Part shown: positions 20,760 to 30,030 of the stretch, one piece after another | Numbering within the stretch: the first letter of the stretch is position 1 | Layout: every line of letters begins with the position of its first letter | From: Ideonella sp. | GTDB taxonomy: Bacteria > Pseudomonadota > Gammaproteobacteria > Burkholderiales > Burkholderiaceae_C | Direction of reading: 5' to 3' | Assembly: GCA_015075165.1 (NCBI GenBank) | Contig: JABTUY010000003.1 | Coordinates: forward strand, 310,001 to 374,000 | Length of the DNA: 64,000 nucleotides | The notes under the pieces: model-generated | Databases searched by the model: none | What the model saw: the letters and a program-made list of their open reading frames with translations, nothing else | What the model was told of the DNA's origin: nothing | Made by a program: the position numbers and the translations under genes

Positions 20760-21722
20760 TCAGTCGTGGCCGCCGCCGCGCGACGACGGCACGCCGGCCT
20801 CGCGCCGCAACCGCTCGGCCTCGCGCTTGCCGGCGTCGAATTCTGCCCGGCGACGTTGCAGCTCCTCGGTTGCGAGGCGGTCGACGTTGCAGTAGTCGAG
20901 CTTCCAGTCGGCGCTGGCGCTCCAGCGCTGCGGCGAGCGCACCGTCGTACGCGGCGCCGGTGCCACCACGAGCAGCTCAAGCGCCAGCTCGAGCGTGGCG
21001 CGCTGCGACGCCGCATCGCGCGGCCTCCCGGCGGCGTTGCCGAGCGGGAAGTCGGAGAACACGAAGCGCGGCACGCCGACGTGCTCGACGATGTCCTTCG
21101 CGCAGCCCATCACCACGCTGGCGATGCCGCTCGCCTCGAGCGCGCGCGCCGCCAGGCTCACGCTCTGGTGGCACACCGGACAGTTCGGCACCAGCACGGC
21201 CGCCTGCGCACCATCGGCGACACAGCGCGCCACCAGATCGGGTATGTCGATGTCGAGCGTCGTGCGATGGCTGCGGTTGGTGGGCAGGCCATGAAAGCGC
21301 GCGGCCACGCTGCCGATGCGACCCGAGCGCGCCTGCTCGCGCAGCGCCGGCAGCGGGAAGTAGCTTCCCGCGTCTTCGGCGGTGGTGTGCGCGCGGTCGA
21401 TCGCCACGTGCGAGATGCGCAGGTCGTGGTCGACGCTGCTGTCGCCGGAGTACACCGCGTAGAACTTGGCCGCCGCGTTGTACGGTGCACCCGGCCCCTG
21501 GTCGCCCTTGCCGGGCTGGTACGGTGCGGCGGTGGTCACCAGCACGACACGCGTCGCCGCCAGCGGCTGCGCCAGGCGATGGAATGGCACGTCGGTGTAG
21601 TGCGCCCACTCGTACGGTGCGCCGTAGCCCAGCGCCCGGTAGTAGCGGCGCGTGCGCGCGATGTAGCCAATCGGCTCGTCGTGCGCCGCCGCGAAGCCGA
21701 GGTTGCCTTCGCTCGATGACAT
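20760..21722 (-). CDS. GrdB-family protein (glycine/betaine/proline reductase selenoprotein B family)
   Basis: This 320-residue protein resembles the selenoprotein B/PrdB family of clostridial reductases: VLVTTAAPYQPGKGD, DLRISHVAIDR, the metal/redox region PNCPVCHQSV with C181 and C184, and FSDFPLGNAAG. The redox position uses two ordinary cysteines (CxxC); no in-frame TGA is needed, so no selenocysteine. In an aerobic proteobacterium the substrate is unknown, and it may act as a thiol-dependent lyase or reductase. It lies 48 bases downstream of an amidohydrolase gene. Confidence 0.7.
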   Translation of the reverse strand: MSSSEGNLGFAAAHDEPIGYIARTRRYYRALGYGAPYEWAHYTDVPFHRLAQPLAATRVVLVTTAAPYQPGKGDQGPGAPYNAAAKFYAVYSGDSSVDHDLRISHVAIDRAHTTAEDAGSYFPLPALREQARSGRIGSVAARFHGLPTNRSHRTTLDIDIPDLVARCVADGAQAAVLVPNCPVCHQSVSLAARALEASGIASVVMGCAKDIVEHVGVPRFVFSDFPLGNAAGRPRDAASQRATLELALELLVVAPAPRTTVRSPQRWSASADWKLDYCNVDRLATEELQRRRAEFDAGKREAERLRREAGVPSSRGGGHD

Positions 21723-21770
21723 CGATCGCTCACGTCGCGGCGAGCCAGCGCGGGCCAACGGCGGACCCGG

Positions 21771-23021
21771 CTACCGATCGCGCCCTGGCAGGCTCGACTT
21801 CACCAAGCGCCCCGCCTGCACCAGCAGGCGGATGCCGGCGTCGGGCCGCGTCAGCATCGACAGCTCGCGCGTCGGATCGCCGTCGACCACCAGCACGTCG
21901 CCCCAGGCGCCAGCGGTAAGCTCGCCGATGCGGCCCTCCTGCCCCATCAGCCGCGCCGCGGTGACGGTGGCGCCCTGCAGCGCCTGCACCGGCGACTGCG
22001 CCTGCAGGCGCAGGTCGAACTCGCCGTTCTGGCGCGCGTGCATGTGGCCGAGCAGGTCGGTGCCGAAGACGATCGGCACGCCTTCGGCCTGCGCGATGCG
22101 CACCGCCTCGATGCCGCGGCGCCCGACCACGTCGAGCTTGTCGAGCATCGCACGTGACCAGCCCAGCCGCTCGCCCTCGTCGGCCAGCGCGGCGTAGGTC
22201 GACAGCGTCGGCACCAGGTAGGCGCCTTCGGTCTTCATCACGCGCGCGGTCGCTTCGTCGATCAGGTTGCCGTGCTCGATCGAGCGCACGCCGGCGCGCA
22301 CCGCGCGCGTCACCGCGCGCGGCGAATAGGCGTGCGCCATCGCGTACAGGTTGGCCGCTTCGGCCTCCTCACACGCGGCCTTCAGTTCGTCGAGCGAGAA
22401 CTGCGTGCCTTCGAGCGGATCGGTCGGGCTCGAGATGCCGCCGCCGGCCATGATCTTGATCTGGTTGGCGCCGTTGCGCACCTGCTCGCGCACTGCGCGG
22501 CGCACCTCGCCGACGCCGTCGGCGATCGCGCCGATCAGGCCCAGGCCGGCGCAGCTGCAGAACATCTCCCTCGCGCGCACGCCCTTGGGCCGCATGTCGG
22601 CATGGCCGCCGGTCTGCGAGACCGGGAAGCCGGCGATGAACAGGCGCGGGCCTTCGAACAGGCCGCGCGCCACCGCCTCCTGCAGGCCGAAGTCGGCACC
22701 CGCCGCGTCGCGCACGGTGGTGAAGCCGCGCAGCAGCATCTCGCGCAGGATGCGGCTCGACTCGGCCACCAACAGCGACGGCGCCTGCGACGCCAGGCCG
22801 ACCAGGTCGTGCGAACTCGCCACCACGTGCACGTGGGCATCGATCAGCCCCGGCAGCGCGACGCGGCCGCCGCCGTCGATGCGCTGCGCGGCGTCGACCG
22901 AGCGCGGCTCGGCGGTGACCTCGGCGATGCGGCCGTCTTCGATCACGATGCGCGACACCGGACCCAGCACGCCGCGGCGGCTGTCGAACGGCCGCACGTT
23001 GTCGATCAGCAGGCGGCTCAT
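21771..23021 (-). CDS. Metal-dependent amidohydrolase family protein
   Basis: This 416-residue TIM-barrel amidohydrolase has the metal ligands DAHVHV after the first strand, the bridging lysine in QIKIMAGGG, histidines in AMAHAYS and RSIEHGN, and the catalytic aspartate in FGTDLLG. A small beta-sandwich domain is formed by both termini. It is closest in motif pattern to the Xaa-Pro dipeptidase/imidazolonepropionase-like branch, so it hydrolyses a C-N bond in a peptide, hydantoin or cyclic amide. Substrate unknown. The nitronate monooxygenase gene is 16 bases upstream. Confidence 0.85.
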   Translation of the reverse strand: MSRLLIDNVRPFDSRRGVLGPVSRIVIEDGRIAEVTAEPRSVDAAQRIDGGGRVALPGLIDAHVHVVASSHDLVGLASQAPSLLVAESSRILREMLLRGFTTVRDAAGADFGLQEAVARGLFEGPRLFIAGFPVSQTGGHADMRPKGVRAREMFCSCAGLGLIGAIADGVGEVRRAVREQVRNGANQIKIMAGGGISSPTDPLEGTQFSLDELKAACEEAEAANLYAMAHAYSPRAVTRAVRAGVRSIEHGNLIDEATARVMKTEGAYLVPTLSTYAALADEGERLGWSRAMLDKLDVVGRRGIEAVRIAQAEGVPIVFGTDLLGHMHARQNGEFDLRLQAQSPVQALQGATVTAARLMGQEGRIGELTAGAWGDVLVVDGDPTRELSMLTRPDAGIRLLVQAGRLVKSSLPGRDR

Positions 23022-23037
23022 CGCGATGACGCGCGGC

Positions 23038-24021
23038 TCAAGTGGTGACCGGGTCGGCCACGTCGAGTGCCAAGCGCTCCCGCGCGGCCGCGTACTCGCG
23101 CCGCAGGCGAGCGACCAGTTCGCGTGCCGGCACCACCGCCTGCACCGCGGCGATGCCCTGGCCGCAGCCCCAGATGTCCTTCCACGCCTTGCCCTTGCTG
23201 CCGTCGGCGCTGGCGAAGTTCATCTTGCTGACGTCGCCGTCGGGCAGGTGGTCGGGATCCATGCCGGCAGCGCGGATCGACGGCTTCAGGTAGTTGCCAT
23301 GCACGCCGGTGAACAGGCTCGAGTAGACGATGTCGTCGCTGGTGCAGTCGACGATGCACTGCTTGTACGCATCGCTGGCGCGCGCCTCGTCGGTGGCGAT
23401 GAACGCCGAGCCGATGTAGGCGAAGTCGGCGCCCATCGCCTGCGCCGCCAGCACCGCGCCGCCGTTGGCGATCGCACCCGACAGCGCCAGCGGGCCGCTG
23501 AACCACTGGCGAATCTCCTGCACCAGCGCGAACGGGCTCTTGACGCCGGCGTGGCCACCGGCGCCGGCAGCCACCGCGATCAGGCCGTCGGCACCCTTGT
23601 CGATCGCCTTGCGCGCGAACGTGTTGTTGATCACGTCGTGCAGCACGACGCCGCCCCAGCCGTGCACCGCGTCGTTGACGTCGGTGCGCGCGCCGAGGCT
23701 GGTGATGACGATCGGCACCTTGTACTTCGCGCACGCCGCCATGTCGTGCTCGAGCCGGTCGTTGCTCTTGTGCACGATCTGGTTGATCGCGAACGGCGCG
23801 GCCGGCCGCCCGGGGTGCGCGCGGTTCCACGCCGCGAGGCCCTCGGTGATCTCGGCCAGCCACGGCTCGAGCTGCTCGGCCGGTCGCGCGTTCAGCGCCG
23901 GCATCGCGCCGACCACGCCGGCGGTGCACTGCGCGATCACGAGCTTGGGGTTGCTGACGATGAACAGCGGCGCGCCGATGACCGGCAACGGCAGGTTGGC
24001 GAGGATCGGCGGCAGTGTCAT
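23038..24021 (-). CDS. Nitronate monooxygenase (2-nitropropane dioxygenase family)
   Basis: This 327-residue FMN-binding TIM barrel has the PVIGAPLFIVS N-terminus, AAGAGGHAG phosphate-binding loop, SGAIANGGAV and GSAFIATDEA segments typical of class II nitronate monooxygenases. These oxidise alkyl nitronates such as propionate-3-nitronate; some members are enoyl reductase or PUFA-related. ATG at 24021 is chosen because upstream sequence encodes an arginine/serine-rich tail not found in the family. It is 19 bases downstream of an acyl-CoA dehydrogenase gene. Confidence 0.85.
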   Translation of the reverse strand: MTLPPILANLPLPVIGAPLFIVSNPKLVIAQCTAGVVGAMPALNARPAEQLEPWLAEITEGLAAWNRAHPGRPAAPFAINQIVHKSNDRLEHDMAACAKYKVPIVITSLGARTDVNDAVHGWGGVVLHDVINNTFARKAIDKGADGLIAVAAGAGGHAGVKSPFALVQEIRQWFSGPLALSGAIANGGAVLAAQAMGADFAYIGSAFIATDEARASDAYKQCIVDCTSDDIVYSSLFTGVHGNYLKPSIRAAGMDPDHLPDGDVSKMNFASADGSKGKAWKDIWGCGQGIAAVQAVVPARELVARLRREYAAARERLALDVADPVTT

Positions 24022-24040
24022 GGTGCTTGTGTGCAGGCCT

Positions 24041-25843
24041 TCAGAACGCGTCCACCGGCATCGCGGTGACGCCCACCGCACCGTCGACGATGCTGTCGCG
24101 CACACCCGGGGCACGGCTGAGGATGTGATCGGCATAGAAGCGCGCGGTCAGCGCCTTGGCGCGCATGAACGCCACCTGCTCGCCGGCGGCGATGCGCGCT
24201 TCGGCCACCAGCAGCGCGCGCGCCATCTGCCAGCCGGCCACCAGGTTGCCGGCCAGTATCAGGTACGGCACGCTGCCGGCGAACGCCGCGTTCGGCTCGC
24301 GCTTGGCGTGCTCGACGATGTAGCCCACCACGTCGAGGAACGCCTCGCGCGCGGCGCGCAGGCGCGAGCGCATGGCCGCCGCGTGCTCGCTGCGGCTCGC
24401 GGCCAGTTCGCCCTCGGTGGCTTCGATCCGCGCGGCCACCGCGCGCGCCACCGTGCCGCCGTCGCGCAAGGTCTTGCGGCCGACCAGGTCGTTGGCCTGG
24501 ATCGCGGTGGTGCCTTCGTAGATGGTCAGGATGCGCGCGTCGCGGTAGTGCTGCGCGGCGCCGGTCTCCTCGATGAAGCCCATGCCGCCATGCACCTGCA
24601 CGCCGAGGCTCGCCACATCGATGCTCATTTCGGTGGAGTAGCCCTTCACCAGCGGCACCAGGAACTCGTAGAACGCCTGGTTGCGCGCGCGCGCCTCGGC
24701 GTCGGGGTGCGCATGCGCGGCGTCGTATGCCGCCGCAGCCACCAGCGCCATCGCGCGGCAGGCCTCGGTGAACGCGCGCATCGTCATCAGCATGCGCTTC
24801 ACGTCGGGGTGGTGGACGATCGCCGCGGCACGCGGCAGCGAGCCGTCGACCGGGCGGCTCTGCACGCGCTCGCGCGCGTACGCCACCGCCTTCTGGTAGA
24901 CCCGCTCGGCCACCGCGATGCCCTGCACGCCGACCGCGTAGCGCGCGGCGTTCATCATCACGAACATGTACTCCAGGCCGCGGTTCTCCTGGCCGATCAG
25001 GTAGCCCACGGCGCCCGGGGTGCCGTGCACGGTCTTCGCCGCCGAGCCGTCGCCGTACTGCAGCACCGCGGTCGGGCTGGCCTTGATGCCGAGCTTGTGC
25101 TCGATGCTGACGCAGTGCACGTCGTTGCGCGTGCCGTCGGCCAGCACCTTCGGGCAGATGAACAGCGAGATGCCCTTCACGCCCTCGGGCGCACCGGCAA
25201 TGCGCGCCAGCACCAGGTGGACGATGTTGTCCACCATGTCGTGCTCGCCGTAGGTGATGAAGATCTTGGTGCCGAACAACTTGTAGCTGCCGTCGGCCTG
25301 CGGCTCGGCGCGCGTGCGCACCAGCGCGAGATCGGAGCCGGCCTGCGGCTCGGTGAGGTTCATCGTGCCGGTCCACTCGCCGGCGATCATGCGCGGGATG
25401 TACTGCTGCTGCTGCTCGGGCGAGCCGGCGGTGAGCAGCGCCTCGATCGCGCCGTCGGTGAGCATCGGGCACAGCGCGAAGCTCATGTTGGCGCTGTTGA
25501 GCATCTCGCCGCAGGCCGCGCCGATCGTCTTCGGCAGGCCCTGGCCGCCGAACGCTGCCGGGTGCTGCAAGCCCTGCCAGCCGCCCTCGCTGAACTGCCT
25601 GAACGCCTGCTTGAAGCCCGGCGTCGTGCGCACGACGCCGGCGCTCCAGCTCGAAGGCTCGGTGTCGCCCGCGCGGTCGAGCGGCGCGACCACGTTCTCG
25701 GTGAAGCGCGCGCACTCCTCGAGCACGGCCTGTGCGGTGTCGAGCCCGGCCTCTTCGAAGCCCGGCAGCCGGGCCACCTCGTCGAGCCCCGCCAGCTCCT
25801 TCATCACGAACAGCATGTCGGCAACGGGTGCGCGGTAGCTCAT
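24041..25843 (-). CDS. Acyl-CoA dehydrogenase, long form with extra C-terminal domain
   Basis: At 600 residues this is about 200 longer than MCAD-type enzymes and has the extra C-terminal helical domain of the DmdC/AcdA group. It carries MNLTEPQAGSDLALV and FITYGEHDM flavin-contact segments, the substrate-side motif YFEG-like IYEGTTAIQANDL (catalytic glutamate in YEG) and a C-terminal domain with QMARALLVAEARI. It oxidises an acyl-CoA to the enoyl-CoA and passes electrons to ETF, encoded directly upstream (etfB-etfA, 73-base gap). Substrate chain length is not readable. Confidence 0.9.
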   Translation of the reverse strand: MSYRAPVADMLFVMKELAGLDEVARLPGFEEAGLDTAQAVLEECARFTENVVAPLDRAGDTEPSSWSAGVVRTTPGFKQAFRQFSEGGWQGLQHPAAFGGQGLPKTIGAACGEMLNSANMSFALCPMLTDGAIEALLTAGSPEQQQQYIPRMIAGEWTGTMNLTEPQAGSDLALVRTRAEPQADGSYKLFGTKIFITYGEHDMVDNIVHLVLARIAGAPEGVKGISLFICPKVLADGTRNDVHCVSIEHKLGIKASPTAVLQYGDGSAAKTVHGTPGAVGYLIGQENRGLEYMFVMMNAARYAVGVQGIAVAERVYQKAVAYARERVQSRPVDGSLPRAAAIVHHPDVKRMLMTMRAFTEACRAMALVAAAAYDAAHAHPDAEARARNQAFYEFLVPLVKGYSTEMSIDVASLGVQVHGGMGFIEETGAAQHYRDARILTIYEGTTAIQANDLVGRKTLRDGGTVARAVAARIEATEGELAASRSEHAAAMRSRLRAAREAFLDVVGYIVEHAKREPNAAFAGSVPYLILAGNLVAGWQMARALLVAEARIAAGEQVAFMRAKALTARFYADHILSRAPGVRDSIVDGAVGVTAMPVDAF

Positions 25844-25916
25844 GACACGACTCCCTGCAAAGCCGGCGCGCTCAACGGGCGCGCCGGAGAACCGCTCGAC
25901 GACCGGCGTGGGCCGA

Positions 25917-26849
25917 TCAAAGCGCCCTGACCAGCTCGGGCACCGCGGCGAACAGATCGGCCTCGAGGCCGTAGTCGGCCACGCTGAAGATCGGCGCCTC
26001 GGGGTCCTTGTTGATCGCGACGATGACCTTGCTGTCCTTCATGCCGGCCAGGTGCTGGATCGCGCCCGAGATGCCGCAAGCGATGTACAGCTGCGGCGCG
26101 ACGATCTTGCCCGTCTGCCCAACCTGCCAGTCGTTCGGCGCGTAGCCAGCATCGACCGCAGCGCGGCTGGCGCCGAGCGCAGCGCCGAGCTTGTCGGCCA
26201 GCGGTGTCAGCACCTCGTTGAACTTGTCGCTCGAGCCCATCGCGCGGCCACCCGAGACGATGATCTTCGCCGCGGTGAGTTCGGGCCGGTCACTCTTGGT
26301 GACCTCGCGGCCAACGAAGCTCGACAGGCCGCTGTCGGCCACCGGGTTGACGCTCTCCACCGCAGCACTGCCACCGCTGGCGGCAGCGGCGTCGAAGCCG
26401 GTGGTGCGCACGGTGATCACTTTGATCGCATCGCTGCTCTGTACGGTGGCGATCGCGTTGCCGGCGTAGATCGGGCGCTCGAAGGTGTCGAAACCGACCA
26501 CCTTGGTGGCATCGCTGATCTGGGCCGCGTCGAGCAGCGCCGCCACGCGCGGGGCGACATTCTTGCCGTGCGCCGTGGCCGGAAACAGGATGTGGCTGTA
26601 GTTCCTGGCGATGTCGACCACTTGCGCGGCCACGTTCTCGGCCAGTTGCTCGGCCAGGCTCGCGCCGTCGGCGTGCAGCACCTTGGCCACGCCGGCGATC
26701 CTGGCCGCAGCCTGCGCCGCGCCGCCGGCGTTGTGGCCGGCCACCAGCACGTGCACGTCGCCGCCGCAGGCGGCCGCCGCGGTGACGGTGTTGAGCGTCG
26801 CACCCTTCAGGGTACCGTGTTCGTGTTCGGCAATGACGAGAACGGCCAT
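25917..26849 (-). CDS. etfA: Electron transfer flavoprotein subunit alpha
   Basis: The 310-residue FAD-carrying alpha subunit has an N-terminal alpha/beta domain ([12 protein letters not shown]) and a C-terminal FAD domain with [27 protein letters not shown] and [18 protein letters not shown]. It shuttles electrons from acyl-CoA dehydrogenases to ETF:ubiquinone oxidoreductase. The start codon overlaps the etfB stop by one base (TGATG), so it is translationally coupled. The acyl-CoA dehydrogenase gene follows. Confidence 0.96.
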   Translation of the reverse strand: MAVLVIAEHEHGTLKGATLNTVTAAAACGGDVHVLVAGHNAGGAAQAAARIAGVAKVLHADGASLAEQLAENVAAQVVDIARNYSHILFPATAHGKNVAPRVAALLDAAQISDATKVVGFDTFERPIYAGNAIATVQSSDAIKVITVRTTGFDAAAASGGSAAVESVNPVADSGLSSFVGREVTKSDRPELTAAKIIVSGGRAMGSSDKFNEVLTPLADKLGAALGASRAAVDAGYAPNDWQVGQTGKIVAPQLYIACGISGAIQHLAGMKDSKVIVAINKDPEAPIFSVADYGLEADLFAAVPELVRAL

Positions 26850-27598
26850 CAGATCACCTTCGCTTCATTCTTCAGCTTGGCCACCAGCGTGGCGACATCG
26901 GGCACCTTGACGCCGGCGCCGCGCTTGGGCGGCTCGGCGACCTTCAGTGTCTTGATGCGCGGCGCCACGTCGACGCCGAGGTCGGCGGGCTTGAAGGTCT
27001 CGAGCGGCTTCTTCTTGGCCTTCATGATGTTGGGCAGCGTCACGTAGCGCGGCTCGTTCAGTCGCAGGTCGGTGGTGACGATCGCCGGCAGCTTGACCTT
27101 GACGGTCTCGAGGCCGCCGTCGACCTCGCGCGTGACCGCGGCGAAACCGGCGTCGACCACCACCTTCGACGCGAACGTGGCCTGCGGCAGCTTGGCCAGC
27201 GCGGCGAGCATCTGGCCGGTCTGGTTGCAGTCGTCGTCGATCGCCTGCTTGCCCAGGATCACCAGACCCGGCTGCTCCTTGTCGACCAGCGCCTTCAACA
27301 GCTTGGCCACCGCCAGCGGCTGCAGCTCATCGGTGCTCTCGACGAGGATCGCGCGGTCGGCGCCGATGGCCATCGCGGTGCGCAGCGTCTCCTGGCACTG
27401 CGCGACACCGCAGCTGACGGCGACGATCTCGGTGACAACGCCCTTCTCTTTCAGCCGCACGGCCTCTTCGACGGCAATTTCGTCGAACGGGTTCATGCTC
27501 ATCTTGACGTTGGCGATGTCCACGCCGCTGCCGTCGGACTTCACGCGCACCTTCACGTTGTAGTCGACGACGCGCTTGACGGGTACCAATACCTTCAT
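26849..27598 (-). CDS. etfB: Electron transfer flavoprotein subunit beta
   Basis: This 249-residue, AMP-binding beta subunit starts [18 protein letters not shown] and contains [16 protein letters not shown] and the recognition loop near [13 protein letters not shown]. It pairs with EtfA to carry electrons in fatty acid and amino acid oxidation. It is the first gene of the etfB-etfA-acyl-CoA dehydrogenase-nitronate monooxygenase run. The 45-base gap to the MFS gene upstream shows no clear terminator. Confidence 0.96.
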   Translation of the reverse strand: MKVLVPVKRVVDYNVKVRVKSDGSGVDIANVKMSMNPFDEIAVEEAVRLKEKGVVTEIVAVSCGVAQCQETLRTAMAIGADRAILVESTDELQPLAVAKLLKALVDKEQPGLVILGKQAIDDDCNQTGQMLAALAKLPQATFASKVVVDAGFAAVTREVDGGLETVKVKLPAIVTTDLRLNEPRYVTLPNIMKAKKKPLETFKPADLGVDVAPRIKTLKVAEPPKRGAGVKVPDVATLVAKLKNEAKVI

Positions 27599-27643
27599 GC
27601 CGCGTTGCTCCTGGTAGATCGTGCTCGAACCGAGCGGCGGATT

Positions 27644-28951
27644 TTACGCGGCCGAGCGCGCTGCCGCCGCGGCGCCACGCTCGACGTTGATCGGGCGTAT
27701 CGCCAGCCAGCCGACGACGAAGAACACGCCGGTCGAGACGATCGCCAGCCGGTGGTTGCCCGCTGTCATCCAGGTGACAGCGCCATAGGTCAGCGGCCCG
27801 ACGATCGACGCCAGACTGGTGGCGAAGCTCCACAGCCCGAAGAACTCGGCCAGCCGCCCCGGCGGCGCGAACACGCCGACCATCGCGCGCCCGGCCGACT
27901 GGCTCGAGCCCATGCACAGGCCGGCGATCACCGCCGCGACCCAGAACAACGCTGCACTGGTGGCCAGGTACGCCAGCACCGTCATCACCACCCAGCCGAT
28001 CAGCGTGGCGCCGAGCGCGGGCTTGTGACCGATGCGGTCCTGCAGGTAGCCGAACGCGAAGGCCCCGAGCGCGGCCGCGATGTTGACCAGGAACACCAGC
28101 ATCATCGTCTCGGTCTGCTTGAAACCCAGCACCTGCGCGGCATACACCGCCGCCAACGCGATCACCACCGCGATGCCGGCCTGGTAGAAGAAGCCGCACA
28201 CCATCAGCCAGACGAAGTCGACATACGAGCGCGCCTCGCGCCACGTGCGGCCCAGCCGCGCGAGCGACGCCGCCAGCCCGTGCACCCGCCCCGCACCGGG
28301 CTGCGGCTGCGCGCGCTCACGCAGCAACGCGAACGTCGCCAGCGCTGCCGCGGCATAGACCACCGCGGTGATCCACATCGTCACCGGCACGAACTGGGTC
28401 GCGGTCTGCCCGGTCCGCTGCGCCGACAGCACATAGGCCAAGCTCAACCCGAGCGTCAGCATGCCGCCGAAGTAGCCGAAGCTCCAGCCCCAGCCCGAGA
28501 CACGGCCCAGCGCGTCGGGCCGGCTCAACTCCGGCAGGAACGCCGCCGTCAGCGACTCGCCGTAGCTGTAGAACAGGTTCGACAGCACGATCAGCACCAC
28601 CGCCAGCGCCACGTCGCCACGGCCCACCGCACCGAGCCCGGCGGTGGTCAGCACGCAGGCCAGCGTGCTCAGCATCAGCAGGCGCTTCTTCGCCGCCTTG
28701 ACGTCGGCATAGGCGCCCAGCGCGGGCATCGTCAACATGCACAGTGCGCGCGAGGCACCGAGCGCGGCGGTCCACGCGAACGTGGCCCAGGTGGCGCCGC
28801 CGGCGACGGCACCCACGAAGTAGGCGTTGAACACCGCCGTCAGTACGACGGTGGTGTAGCCCGAGTTGGCGAAGTCGTACATCGCCCAGCCGAACACCTC
28901 GCGGCGTTGCACACCGGGGTTCAGGTTGGTCTGTGCGAACCATGTTCCCAT
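27644..28951 (-). CDS. MFS transporter, UMF1/Atg22-like
   Basis: The 435-residue membrane protein has about twelve hydrophobic segments. MYDFANSGYTTVV near the N-terminus is the hallmark of the UMF1 (bacterial Atg22-like) group of the major facilitator superfamily. The substrate is unknown; eukaryotic relatives export amino acids from vacuoles. ATG 28951 has an excellent AGGAGGT ribosome site about 6 bases ahead, which rules out longer readings that would run into the tRNA-Leu gene. Confidence 0.88.
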   Translation of the reverse strand: MGTWFAQTNLNPGVQRREVFGWAMYDFANSGYTTVVLTAVFNAYFVGAVAGGATWATFAWTAALGASRALCMLTMPALGAYADVKAAKKRLLMLSTLACVLTTAGLGAVGRGDVALAVVLIVLSNLFYSYGESLTAAFLPELSRPDALGRVSGWGWSFGYFGGMLTLGLSLAYVLSAQRTGQTATQFVPVTMWITAVVYAAAALATFALLRERAQPQPGAGRVHGLAASLARLGRTWREARSYVDFVWLMVCGFFYQAGIAVVIALAAVYAAQVLGFKQTETMMLVFLVNIAAALGAFAFGYLQDRIGHKPALGATLIGWVVMTVLAYLATSAALFWVAAVIAGLCMGSSQSAGRAMVGVFAPPGRLAEFFGLWSFATSLASIVGPLTYGAVTWMTAGNHRLAIVSTGVFFVVGWLAIRPINVERGAAAAARSAA

Positions 28952-29105
28952 CGGGGACCTCCTGTCTCGGACGCCTGGGCATGAGCCGCGGCCGGCATGC
29001 ACGGCTCGACGCGGCCGCGCGATGGTGCCACGGTGGACCCGGCGCGCGCCCCACGGCCTGTGCCGATTGCGCGGCAGTCGATCGGGTAGCATCGACCGCG
29101 GCCAT

Positions 29106-29190
29106 GCGCGGGTGACGGAACAGGTAGACGTAGCGGGCTTAAAACCCGCAGCCGCAAGGCATCCGGGTTCGACCCCCGGCCCGCGCACCA
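29106..29190 (+). tRNA. tRNA-Leu (anticodon TAA)
   Basis: An 85-base class II tRNA with encoded CCA. The acceptor stem GCGCGGG pairs with CCCGCGC at 29180-29186. The anticodon stem GCGGG/CCCGC encloses CTTAAAA (TAA at 29140-29142). There is a short variable arm and a T-loop GGTTCGACCCC. It points toward tRNA-Cys and tRNA-Gly on the other strand. Confidence 0.95.
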
Positions 29191-29345
29191 GCCATCAGCG
29201 GCGTCTCGGCGACGCCGACGCCTGCGGCATCGACACGCAGCGACAGGTCGTCGTCACCCCCACCGCGTACAACCGAGCACACCTTCGCGTCAGCGAAGCC
29301 GGCCCTCCAGGCGTTGTCGTGTGCACCACCCTTTGGAGGCCGATC

Positions 29346-29843
29346 ATGGTCGCAGACACCATCCGCGCGCTACCGGGGAGCGCACGGCGGGGCACTGCCC
29401 GACGCGGCGAACCCTCGCGCCGCCTGCGCACAGGCGCCGTCGCAGCGCTGCTGCTCGCGGCCGCGCTGGCGTTGTCGGCCTGCGGCGGCGGCGACGCCAT
29501 GTTCGAGATCGGCGTGGTCATTGGCGGGCAGCCGACGGGCGGCGTCGTTCAATCGGGATCGCCGCAACAGATCGCCATTCATGCCGGGCAATCGCTCGAG
29601 TTCGACGCCAGCGAGCCGGTGCAGTGGAGGCTCGAAGTCGGTGGCAGCGCGGTCACCGGGAGCGGTACCACCGTGGTCTACCAGGACGCCTACATCACGG
29701 TCACCGAGTTGAGCGCATCGCGCATCGCGCTGGATACGTCAGCGCCTTACGGGTTGGCGCGCGCGGTGCCGATCACGCTGACCGCGGTGTCGACGATCGA
29801 TTCGGCGCTGGTGGCGACGATCGACGTCCTGATCACCAACTGA
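29346..29843 (+). CDS. Small putative lipoprotein of unknown function
   Basis: The 165-residue protein has a twin-arginine-rich start, a hydrophobic segment (GAVAALLLAAALALSAC) and a lipobox LSAC at about residue 43, so a signal-peptidase-II lipoprotein is likely. The mature part is beta-rich (QIAIHAGQSLEFDASEPVQWRLEV, TVSTIDSALVATIDVLITN), resembling a small immunoglobulin-like or cadherin-like domain. A strong GGAGG lies 7 bases before ATG 29346. No family is recognised. It stands alone between tRNA-Leu(TAA) and the convergent tRNA-Cys. Confidence 0.7.
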   Translation: MVADTIRALPGSARRGTARRGEPSRRLRTGAVAALLLAAALALSACGGGDAMFEIGVVIGGQPTGGVVQSGSPQQIAIHAGQSLEFDASEPVQWRLEVGGSAVTGSGTTVVYQDAYITVTELSASRIALDTSAPYGLARAVPITLTAVSTIDSALVATIDVLITN

Positions 29844-29872
29844 CGCACGGGCGGTCGCGGCGGCGAACCGGG

Positions 29873-29946
29873 TGGAGGCGCGACCCGGAGTCGAACCGGG
29901 CTGAACGGATTTGCAATCCGGTGCATAACCGCTTTGCTATCGCGCC
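29873..29946 (-). tRNA. tRNA-Cys (anticodon GCA)
   Basis: A 74-base tRNA with encoded CCA on the minus strand. The acceptor GGCGCGA/TCGCGCC, the anticodon loop TTGCAAA (GCA) and the T-arm CCCGGTTCGACTCCGGG all fold. It lies 84 bases downstream of tRNA-Gly on the same strand. Confidence 0.95.
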
Positions 29947-29993
29947 GTGGCGGCGGATTGTCCCACAACGATTTCGTGCGCCGCCCGAATGAC

Positions 29994-30021
29994 GAAGGGG
30001 AAGCCGGCCGGCTTCCCCTTC
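29994..30021. repeat. 28-base perfect palindrome between tRNA-Gly and tRNA-Cys
   Basis: The stretch is exactly self-complementary: arms GAAGGGGAAGCCGG and CCGGCTTCCCCTTC, with no T-run on either side. In RNA it would form a very stable hairpin between the two tRNAs, suited to be a processing site for the tandem precursor rather than a normal terminator. Confidence 0.6.
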
Positions 30022-30030
30022 ATGCGAACC

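Noticed and set aside
29106-29190. tRNA-Leu(TAA) as the attachment site of a genomic island
   Set aside because: No integrase and no repeat of the tRNA 3' end were found in the neighbourhood; only one small lipoprotein gene follows.
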